From Bacteroidota bacterium (GTDB lineage Bacteria; Bacteroidota; Bacteroidia; Bacteroidales; Dysgonomonadaceae), in the NCBI GenBank assembly GCA_023399295.1, contig JAEWQF010000037.1, forward strand, positions 1 to 64,000: a stretch of DNA of 64,000 nt, written 5' to 3'. The notes beneath the pieces are model-generated. The model searched no databases. It was not told the origin of the DNA and saw only the letters and a program-made list of their open reading frames with translations. Shown in pieces: positions 52,381 through 59,783 of the stretch (position 1 is the first letter of the stretch; every line of letters starts with the position of its first letter). The position numbers and the translations under genes were made by a program.

Positions 52381-52448
52381 CTTTTCGGTTTTTCAGCGGT
52401 AACACATGTGTCTGGAGAACCTCTTAGTTTATCCGGGGGTAAATATAC

Positions 52449-52505
52449 AAAAAAAGTACAATGCGGCATCAGCTGGTTTCTTTTTCAGGCAATACCGCAT
52501 TGTAC
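52449..52505 (-). terminator. Terminator of the rhaBAT operon
   Basis: GTACAATGCGG (52456-52466) and CCGCATTGTAC (52495-52505) form an 11-bp perfect stem with a 28-base loop, followed on the minus strand by seven T. Confidence 0.85.
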
Positions 52506-52548
52506 CGATCAGGAAGCATCTCTGTCAATCCTGCTGCTGGCTGTTGAA

Positions 52549-53577
52549 TCAGAACAGATTGGGGATGATCAGTGAGAAGATGAGGATTGCCATTCCAATG
52601 GCAAGGAAGGTGACCGTTTTGTTGCCGGCTCCTTTCCACTCCTTCAGTACGATCCCCCACACGTTGCTGAATACCACGTTGAGCGACATCAGGATGCTCC
52701 AGGAGAAGGCCATCATCACACTGTCCGCCTCAAAGAAGCTTTGTCCCATACCCAGACCAAAGAACTGGGAGTACCAGAGCAGGCCTGCCAGGGCACAGTA
52801 TAGCAGGTTGTTGACCAGCACCGATTTGGATGAACGGGCAATCTCGCCGCCTGTCTTGTGCTTCCGGTTCATGTAGAGACAGTATACCAGGTTGGTCAAG
52901 AAACCGCCAAAGGTAACAAGCAGCGTCACCGGATTCTGTGCGAACAGTTCCGACGCACCGGCGGCAATCGCCGCCTCCTTCACCGGGATACCCGCACTCA
53001 GGCCCAGGCTGAAACAGGCACTCATCACACCCGATAGCAATGCGATGAGCAATCCCTTTTTCAGTGCAAAATCCTTGATTGCCTTGCGTCTCTCCGCTTC
53101 CGTCATGTTCCTTGAGCGAAGGCTGCCGGCATATCCCACCAGGGTTATTCCCGCCAGGGTGACCGCTACGGCCAGCAACAGGAGCATCCCTTTGGGTGAG
53201 AAAAGATCAGTACCGGTCAGCATTGCCGGGATCAGTGTGCCGAAGGCTGCGCATGTCCCCAGTGCCACCGACTGACCCAGTGCGATGCCGAGGTAACGCA
53301 TGCTCAATCCGAAGGTGAGTCCACCCACTCCCCAGAGCACCCCATAGCCCACCGCTTGCAGGGTTGCGGTGCCGGACGATCCGTAGATCGAGATCAGCTC
53401 TGGCAGTGAACCGGCCATCAAGGCGCCCAGTAGGGGGAACAGAAGCCAGGCGAAGAGGCCCTGTACCAGCCAGAAGTTTTCCCAGGACCATTCCTTGATT
53501 TTGTTGATGGGGACGTAGGAGCTCGACTGGCCCATGCTGCCCACTGCGATGATGAACAGACCGATTATGGCATTCAT
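52549..53577 (-). CDS. rhaT: L-rhamnose/proton symporter RhaT
   Basis: 342 residues, ten membrane helices, close to the E. coli RhaT size. The beginning GLFIIAVGSMGQSSSYVPINKIKEWSWENFW and the block YGVLWGVGGLTFGLSMRYLGIALGQSVALG (about 78-107) are characteristic. It imports L-rhamnose across the inner membrane. It begins 3 bp behind rhaA, in the operon rhaB-rhaA-rhaT. Confidence 0.95.
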   Translation of the reverse strand: MNAIIGLFIIAVGSMGQSSSYVPINKIKEWSWENFWLVQGLFAWLLFPLLGALMAGSLPELISIYGSSGTATLQAVGYGVLWGVGGLTFGLSMRYLGIALGQSVALGTCAAFGTLIPAMLTGTDLFSPKGMLLLLAVAVTLAGITLVGYAGSLRSRNMTEAERRKAIKDFALKKGLLIALLSGVMSACFSLGLSAGIPVKEAAIAAGASELFAQNPVTLLVTFGGFLTNLVYCLYMNRKHKTGGEIARSSKSVLVNNLLYCALAGLLWYSQFFGLGMGQSFFEADSVMMAFSWSILMSLNVVFSNVWGIVLKEWKGAGNKTVTFLAIGMAILIFSLIIPNLF

Positions 53578-53580
53578 CGT

Positions 53581-54846
53581 TTAGTTTCTTTTGGATGTGA
53601 CTGCCGATTCATATGCCTGGATCGATTGGATGAAGGCATCACCCACAGGCACTCCCTGCTTGTTGCAGTAGTAGTTGTAGAGTGCGCTCCAGGGCATCCC
53701 TTTGAGTTCCTCAAGGTAGGCCATCCGCTCAAAATTCCGATCCTGCTTCTCATACTCCCTCAGTTTTTCCGTGGGTTCCAGCAGTGCCTGCAACATTGCC
53801 TTCTGGGCCGAACGGATGCCAACCACATAGGCGCCGATGCGGTTGATCGAGGCATCGAAATAATCCAGTCCCATATGTACACGCTCCATCTGGCCTGAGC
53901 GTACAATCTCCTGTGCGATGGCTAGCAGCTCGTCGGTGAGGATCACCACATGGTCGCTGTCCCAGCGTTCCGGACGGCTCACGTGCAGTGTGATCTCCGG
54001 AACAAACAGCAGCATGGCGGAGAGCTTGTCGGAGATGGTTTCGGTGGGGTGGAAGTGGCCTGCATCGAGGGTCAGCAGCATGTTGTTTTTCACCGCATAT
54101 CCCATATAAAACTCATGTGATCCGACCACGTAACTTTCACTACCGATGCCAAACAGCTTGCATTCCACACAATCTTTCAGGTAGTCGGTGCTGATCTTTT
54201 CGGCGAGCACCTCGTCGAGAGACTCCTGCAACAGTTGCCGGTGTGCATGGCGGGAAACGGTTTTGTCTTTCTCCCCATCGGGAATCCAGATGTTGTGGAT
54301 GCAGGGATCGCCCTGTTGTTTGCCAATCTCCGCTGCAATCAGCCTGCACTGGCGCAGGTGATCTTTCCAGAAGCGTCTGATTTCGGGGTTGAAGTCGGAG
54401 AGGGTGTAACCACTGCTGGCTTTGTCGTGCGAGAAGAAGGTGGAGTTGAAGTCGAGCATCACGTTGTACTCTTTTGCCCAGTCGATCCAGCTTTGAAAAT
54501 GTTTGGGTTCCACCTTGTCGCGATCCACAAACTCACCGCCGAAATCACCATAGGTGGCATGCAGGCTGATGCGATGTTTACCGGGAACCAGTGAGAGCAC
54601 CTTTTCCAGGTCACTTCTCAGCTCTTCGATGGTGCGCGCTTTTCCCGGGAAGTTACCGGTGGTCTGTATCCCGCCGGTCAGTTCTCCTTCCGGGTTCTCA
54701 AATCCGGACACATCGTCTGCCTGCCAGCAGTGAATGGAGATGGAATGCTGCGACAACTTCTCAAGGGCTTGGTCAATGTCCACGCCCAGTGCTGCATACT
54801 GTGCTTTTGCATCGTCGTATGCTTTTTGGTACTGTTCTTCTTTCAT
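53581..54846 (-). CDS. rhaA: L-rhamnose isomerase
   Basis: 421 residues, the usual length. Metal and substrate residues lie in the TIM-barrel strands: IHCWQADDVSGFEN (about 32-45), SLHATYGDFGGEFVDRD (about 99-115), LDFNSTFFSHDKA and TLDAGHFHPTETISDK (about 260-275). It converts L-rhamnose to L-rhamnulose in the cytosol. Second gene of the operon, 97 bp after rhaB and 3 bp before rhaT. Confidence 0.97.
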   Translation of the reverse strand: MKEEQYQKAYDDAKAQYAALGVDIDQALEKLSQHSISIHCWQADDVSGFENPEGELTGGIQTTGNFPGKARTIEELRSDLEKVLSLVPGKHRISLHATYGDFGGEFVDRDKVEPKHFQSWIDWAKEYNVMLDFNSTFFSHDKASSGYTLSDFNPEIRRFWKDHLRQCRLIAAEIGKQQGDPCIHNIWIPDGEKDKTVSRHAHRQLLQESLDEVLAEKISTDYLKDCVECKLFGIGSESYVVGSHEFYMGYAVKNNMLLTLDAGHFHPTETISDKLSAMLLFVPEITLHVSRPERWDSDHVVILTDELLAIAQEIVRSGQMERVHMGLDYFDASINRIGAYVVGIRSAQKAMLQALLEPTEKLREYEKQDRNFERMAYLEELKGMPWSALYNYYCNKQGVPVGDAFIQSIQAYESAVTSKRN

Positions 54847-54943
54847 AAGATTTTAATTGGTTGAATGATTTATCGTTATGTTGGGATGTTGTCTAGTCAC
54901 AGCTTGTTATTGCCGAACCGGTTGTTCCCGCTCCTGTTTTCCA

Positions 54944-56428
54944 TCATGCATCGAGGCAGAGAGAGAGGTATCGTTGATAATGGATCTCCCATTCTTCCCT
55001 GTTCTCCGGTTCATAGGCATCCAGCTCACTCGAGTTGCGCACGATGCGGCGCATCTCCTCCTTGTTGTGTACAATGCCGGCAGCCTGGGCCTGAAGCAGG
55101 AGGTTGCCCATCGCAGTCGCTTCGGATGGACCGGCAACAACCGGTATCCCGATGGCATTTGCGGTAAATGCGTTCAACATCCGGTTTTTCGATCCTCCAC
55201 CAATGATGTGAAGGGTTTCGATGGGGAAGGAGGCCAGTTTTTGCAGGTTTTCCAATACCTGCTTGTAGCGGAAGGCAAGACTCTCATAGATTGTCCGGGC
55301 AATCTCACCCACGGTGACCGGAACATACTGATTGCTCCTGCGACAGTAATCCTGAATGGCATCGATCATGGAGGCGGGGTTGGCAAAACAGGAGGCATCG
55401 GGGTTGATGAAGCACTGGAAGGGTTTGCTCTCTGCTGCTGCTGACACAATCTCTTCGAACGAGAGTGGTTGTACCGCATCCCATTCTTTCTTACAGCGCT
55501 CAACGAGCCACATGCCACAGATGTTCTTCAAGAGGCGGATGGAGCCGTCGGCACCGCCTTCGTTGGTGAAGTTCAGCGCATAGGTTTCCTCGTTGATCAC
55601 CGGTTGATCCGATTCAATCCCCATCAGGGACCATGTGCCGGAGCTCAGGTAGGCGAATTGCCTGTCTACAGCCGGCACGGCCAGCACGGCAGATGCGGTG
55701 TCATGACCGGCAACGGCAATCACGGCGAGTTTCTCCAGCCCGGTGAGATGATGTACCGTTTCGCTGATGTTGCCTATCGTTTCTCCGGAGAAAACCATCG
55801 GCGCAAAATGATCCGGTGTGAGGCCGACAGATGCCAGCAGGTGGGGATCCAGCTCACGGGTATGGGGGTTGATCATCTGGGAGGTGGAGGCAATGGTGTA
55901 TTCGGTTACCATCTTACCGGTCAACAGATAGGACAAGGCATCCGGCATAAAGAGTATTTTGTCAGTGATGCTGTTGAATGTGTGCTGCTCTTGCTGTTGG
56001 GTATCCAGTTGGAAGATCGTGTTGAAATTCATGATCTGGATGCCGGTCTTTTCATAAAGATCCTTTTTCGCCATTTTGCCGAAGAATCGCTCCGGAGCAC
56101 CTGTGGTGCGGGTATCCCTGTAGCTGTATGGCATCCGCAGGGGTTCACCGTCATTGGCAAAACAGACATAATCCACCCCCCAGGTGTCGATGCCGACGGA
56201 TGTGACAGATTGCGGTTGTTGCCTGATCTCCTTCAGTGATTCGATCACCTGCTGGTATAAATAAAACAGATCCCAATACTGGCGGTTGTTTATTTCAATG
56301 ATTGGATTTGGAAACCGTCTGATCTCCTTCATTGACAACTTATTCTTGCGGATCTCTCCCAATATAGCCCTGCCGCTGCTTGCACCCAGATCGATTGCTA
56401 AAAAGGAGATCTCTTTGACTTCATTCAT
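54944..56428 (-). CDS. rhaB: Rhamnulokinase
   Basis: 494 residues, FGGY kinase fold. The phosphate-binding motif AIDLGASSGRAILG opens domain I (about 12-25). GIDTWGVDYVCF (about 79-90) holds the substrate Asp, and AVAGHDTASAVLAVP (about 238-252) the catalytic region. IIGGGSKNRMLNAFTANA (about 414-431) is the ATP site. It phosphorylates L-rhamnulose. First gene of the rha operon, with a promoter facing away from the E2 gene. Confidence 0.96.
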   Translation of the reverse strand: MNEVKEISFLAIDLGASSGRAILGEIRKNKLSMKEIRRFPNPIIEINNRQYWDLFYLYQQVIESLKEIRQQPQSVTSVGIDTWGVDYVCFANDGEPLRMPYSYRDTRTTGAPERFFGKMAKKDLYEKTGIQIMNFNTIFQLDTQQQEQHTFNSITDKILFMPDALSYLLTGKMVTEYTIASTSQMINPHTRELDPHLLASVGLTPDHFAPMVFSGETIGNISETVHHLTGLEKLAVIAVAGHDTASAVLAVPAVDRQFAYLSSGTWSLMGIESDQPVINEETYALNFTNEGGADGSIRLLKNICGMWLVERCKKEWDAVQPLSFEEIVSAAAESKPFQCFINPDASCFANPASMIDAIQDYCRRSNQYVPVTVGEIARTIYESLAFRYKQVLENLQKLASFPIETLHIIGGGSKNRMLNAFTANAIGIPVVAGPSEATAMGNLLLQAQAAGIVHNKEEMRRIVRNSSELDAYEPENREEWEIHYQRYLSLCLDA

Positions 56429-56465
56429 GAGAGGTTAAAATAATAGGTGTATTCTACATTGTGTG

Positions 56466-56473
56466 CAAATCTA
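56466..56473 (-). promoter_or_regulatory. Promoter of the rha operon
   Basis: TAGATTTG on the minus strand with TTG 19 bp upstream (plus-strand CAA at 56493-56495), about 38 bp before rhaB. Confidence 0.65.
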
Positions 56474-56710
56474 CGGTTATTCAAAAAAAACGCAATAAAA
56501 AAAATGATTTAAAAACTATACTTTTTGATATTAATGCATCTTGTCGCACCCTGATCGGTGGTTTGAGAGGACGCTGAGACAATTATGTCAAAAAACACAG
56601 CTAAAAAATCAATTATTGCAACAGGAGTTCTCTTTATTTGAATACATTTGTCGGCAAATCAACCATGTCGGTGCAATGAGAACCGGAGGGACACTCGCGC
56701 GCTTTTTTGA

Positions 56711-56718
56711 TATCTTTG
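56711..56718 (+). promoter_or_regulatory. -7 box of the E2-E3-E1 operon
   Basis: TATCTTTG, full consensus, 57 bp before the E2 ATG. No good -33 TTG, which can mean activator dependence. Confidence 0.6.
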
Positions 56719-56775
56719 CAACGACAAGCTTTTTCATTTTCTTATTGAGAAACGCATCAATCATATCGATATAGC

Positions 56776-58140
56776 ATGGCAGAGGTAATCATCATGCCCA
56801 AGCAGGGGCAGTCAGTGGAGAGTTGTATCATCACCGAACTGAGAAAAAAGAGAGGTGATTCGGTGAGCAAGGGTGACGTATTGTTTGTGTATGAGACAGA
56901 CAAAGCTTCGTTCGAGGAGGAGTCACCTGCCGATGGTGTCGTGCTGGCCTGTCTGTATGACGAGGGTGATGAGGTGCCCGTGCTTGAGACCATGATGGTG
57001 ATAGGTGCCGAGGATGAGGATGTCACCACGTTGCTGGGCGATGCCGGCACAATCAATCACGAAGTGAAGGAGGCAGCGGTTGCCGACAGGGGGGCGATGA
57101 AGCGTGACGGTGTGAGTCGTACAGGCGAAGCGGTCAGCACCACCGAAGCGATGCAATCATCACCGCCCCATGCGCTTTACATCTCTCCCCGTGCCAGGAT
57201 CCTGGCAGCGAAAGAGGCTGTCGATACCTCCCGGCTCACCGGCACCGGTCCCCAGGGACGTCTCATTGAAAGAGATCTGCTGGCGCACCTGCAGGAGCGT
57301 CCCCGCATGACACCGCTGGCAAAGAAGCTGGCTGCACAGGAGGGGGTGGAACCCCGTCCGGTGGGAACCGGATTGGCCGGTGCCGCCAGATCATCCGATC
57401 TGTCAGCACCCCACAACGAGGTCTATGGCAAGGACTATGAGGAGCGCAAGACATCCAACATCCGAAAAATGATCGCCCGTGCCATGCATGCGTCGCTGCA
57501 AAATTCAGCGCAGCTTACCCACCACCTGGGGGCTGATGCCCGGCGTATCCTCGAATTGCGCAAGAAAGCAAAAGCAGCGCTCGAAGAAGGTGCGTTGAGC
57601 GTGAACATCACGTTGAACGATCTGGTATGCTTCGCAGTGATCAAGGCACTGAAAAAATTCCCCAGTGTGAACAGCCATTACCTGGGTGAGAGCATCCGTT
57701 ATTTCCACAAGGTGCATCTGGGTCTGGCTGTTGATACCGAGAGAGGGCTGATGGTGCCGGTTGTGCGCAATGCCGATGATCTCTCTGTCTCAGGTCTGGC
57801 CGCACAGTTCAAGGAGATTGCCAATGCATGCCGTAACGGTAGTGTCAATCCCGATATTCTCTCCCCGGAGGCCGCCTCCTTCACGGTGTCAAACCTGGGT
57901 AATTATGGGGTGGAGATGTTCACTCCGGTGATTAACCTCCCACAGTCGGCCATTCTGGGGGTGAATGCCGTTGTACCCCGTCCGAAAGATCTGGGTGACG
58001 GTGTCTACGCTTTTGTTCCCTATATTGGTTTGAGTCTCACCTATGACCACCGTTCACTCGATGGCGGAGAGGCAACCCGTTTTCTGAAACAGATCGCCAC
58101 CGAGATTGAAACATTGGAAATCGAACAGCTCAATGGCTGA
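56776..58140 (+). CDS. 2-oxoacid dehydrogenase E2 component (dihydrolipoamide acyltransferase)
   Basis: 454 residues. One lipoyl domain (1-78) with lipoyl-Lys43 in ETDKA, then a linker, a peripheral-subunit-binding domain (about 134-171, SPRARILAAKEAVDTSRLTG) and directly behind it a second, degenerate copy of that domain (about 176-208). The catalytic acyltransferase core (about 222-454) ends with DHRSLDGG, His425 being catalytic. It carries acyl groups from E1 to CoA. The acyl substrate is unknown. First gene of the operon E2-E3-E1. Confidence 0.93.
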   Translation: MAEVIIMPKQGQSVESCIITELRKKRGDSVSKGDVLFVYETDKASFEEESPADGVVLACLYDEGDEVPVLETMMVIGAEDEDVTTLLGDAGTINHEVKEAAVADRGAMKRDGVSRTGEAVSTTEAMQSSPPHALYISPRARILAAKEAVDTSRLTGTGPQGRLIERDLLAHLQERPRMTPLAKKLAAQEGVEPRPVGTGLAGAARSSDLSAPHNEVYGKDYEERKTSNIRKMIARAMHASLQNSAQLTHHLGADARRILELRKKAKAALEEGALSVNITLNDLVCFAVIKALKKFPSVNSHYLGESIRYFHKVHLGLAVDTERGLMVPVVRNADDLSVSGLAAQFKEIANACRNGSVNPDILSPEAASFTVSNLGNYGVEMFTPVINLPQSAILGVNAVVPRPKDLGDGVYAFVPYIGLSLTYDHRSLDGGEATRFLKQIATEIETLEIEQLNG

Positions 58141-58350
58141 TAGGCTCGTATGAGATCGAAATTTGATTTGATTCCATCGATGGGTTGTGTTGGTGAAAGG
58201 TTCGACGTTTGCGGTCGAGGGTACAACAACCATGAACCAATCGCATCAGCACCTTTTCACCCTTCATGCAATGGGATAAAACAGTTTTAAGATAAATTTG
58301 TTTCTTAAGAGAACAATCAAACTGAACGGATAAATTTTAAATTCACAACT
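58141..58350 (+). promoter_or_regulatory. E2-E3 spacer with stem-loop and possible internal promoter
   Basis: 210 bp. GGTTGT (58183-58188) and ACAACC (58226-58231) can enclose an inner TCGAC/GTCGA stem (58202-58218). TAAATTTG at 58293-58300 fits the -7 consensus 50 bp before the E3 gene, so E3 may also be transcribed on its own. Confidence 0.4.
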
Positions 58351-59709
58351 ATGATAGATTTACTGATCATCGGTGGCGGACCCGCCGGATATGTTGCGGC
58401 GGAGAGAGCCGGCCACAACGGATTGAATGTCGTCCTTTTCGAAAAGAAAGCAATGGGAGGTGTCTGCCTGAATGAGGGATGCATACCCACCAAGACGCTG
58501 CTCTACAGTGCCAAGATCTATGAGAATGCCTTGCATGGGGATCAGTATGGTGTTTTTGGCGACAACATACGCTTTGATTATGAAAAGATGATCTCGCGCA
58601 AGAAGAAGGTGGTGCGTAAGCTGGTCTCCGGCGTGGAAAGCAAGATGAAAGCCAACAAGGTGACAGTGGTCAAAGGGGATGCAATGATTGAGGGGCGTTC
58701 AGCCGAAGGTATCGAGATCAGCTGCAATGGCGAGAAATACAAAGGAAAGAACCTGTTGGTCTGCACCGGCTCCGAGGCTTCCATCCCTCCCATTCCCGGA
58801 TTGCAGGAAGCGGGTGCGTCAATCCTCACCAACCGGGAGATACTGGAGATGACCGAACGGCCTGCATCACTGGTGGTGATCGGTGGCGGTGTGATCGGGA
58901 TGGAGTTTGCAAGCTTCTTCAACAGCCTGGGTACAAAGGTGACGGTGGTTGAGATGCTGCCGGAGATCCTGGGAGGTCTCGATTACGAGATATCGGCGAT
59001 GTTGAGAACCCTGTATGCCAAAAAGGGAATCGACTTCCACCTCAATGCCAAAGTGGTGCAGATCGATGGCCACAAGGTGCAGTTCGAGAAAGAGGGGGAG
59101 AGGCTCCATGTGGAAGGTGACAAGATCCTGCTGAGTGTGGGCCGCCGTCCGGTCACACAGGGCTTCGGACTGGAGAAACTGGGTGTGGAATTGTTGCGCA
59201 ATGGCATCAGGGTGGATGAGAAGATGCGAACCAACGTGCCCGGTGTTTTTGCGGCGGGCGATGTGACCGGTTTCTCACTGTTGGCCCATACAGCCAGCCG
59301 GGAAGGAGAGGTGGTTGTAAACAACCTCACCGGCAGGAATGACATGATGCGCTACAACGCCATTCCGGGTGTGGTCTACACCAATCCTGAGGTGGCCGGT
59401 GTGGGTGAGACCGAAGAGTCGGCGAAAGAGAAACAGATCGCTTTCAAGGTGGTCAAACTGCCAATGGCCTACGCGGGTCGCTTTGTCGCCGAGAATGAGG
59501 GTGGCAGCGGACTCTGCAAGGTGCTGGTGGGTGAAAAACATGGGGAGGTGATTGGCGTGCACATGCTGGGCAACCCATCCAGTGAGATCATCTACGGCGC
59601 CTGCATCGCCATCGAACAGGAGATGACATTGAAAGAGATGCAGGAGGTGGTCTTCCCGCATCCCACCGTAAGTGAGATATTCAAAGAGACAGTTTTCAGC
59701 TTTGACTGA
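58351..59709 (+). CDS. lpdA: Dihydrolipoyl dehydrogenase (E3)
   Basis: 452 residues. FAD-binding GGGPAG near the start, redox-active disulfide Cys39/Cys44 in GGVCLNEGC, NAD motif GGGVIGMEFA (about 177-186), FAAGDV (about 305-310) and the C-terminal HPTVSE with the catalytic His/Glu pair. It reoxidises the lipoyl arm of E2 with NAD+. It lies between E2 and the fused E1 and is likely the dedicated E3 of this complex. Confidence 0.96.
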   Translation: MIDLLIIGGGPAGYVAAERAGHNGLNVVLFEKKAMGGVCLNEGCIPTKTLLYSAKIYENALHGDQYGVFGDNIRFDYEKMISRKKKVVRKLVSGVESKMKANKVTVVKGDAMIEGRSAEGIEISCNGEKYKGKNLLVCTGSEASIPPIPGLQEAGASILTNREILEMTERPASLVVIGGGVIGMEFASFFNSLGTKVTVVEMLPEILGGLDYEISAMLRTLYAKKGIDFHLNAKVVQIDGHKVQFEKEGERLHVEGDKILLSVGRRPVTQGFGLEKLGVELLRNGIRVDEKMRTNVPGVFAAGDVTGFSLLAHTASREGEVVVNNLTGRNDMMRYNAIPGVVYTNPEVAGVGETEESAKEKQIAFKVVKLPMAYAGRFVAENEGGSGLCKVLVGEKHGEVIGVHMLGNPSSEIIYGACIAIEQEMTLKEMQEVVFPHPTVSEIFKETVFSFD

Positions 59710-59710
59710 T

Positions 59711-59774
59711 TGGCAAACCAACAGATCGCTACATCAACAGATCATCTAATCAATAACGCAACACATCATCAAAC
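59711..59774. repeat. Eight degenerate octamers in the E3-E1 gap
   Basis: TGGCAAAC, CAACAGAT, CGCTACAT, CAACAGAT, CATCTAAT, CAATAACG, CAACACAT and CATCAAAC follow in 8-bp phase, ending 9 bp before the E1 ATG. The period is visible, the unit loose. Confidence 0.45.
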
Positions 59775-59783
59775 GAATATAGC

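Larger units (their letters stand above)
56429..56775. promoter_or_regulatory. 347-bp divergent control region between rhaB and the E2 gene
   Basis: AT-rich spacer with one promoter box towards rhaB (56466-56473) and one towards E2 (56711-56718), and a GACA-N4-TGTC inverted repeat at 56578-56589. This is the expected place for AraC-family operator sites that would control both operons. Confidence 0.6.
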
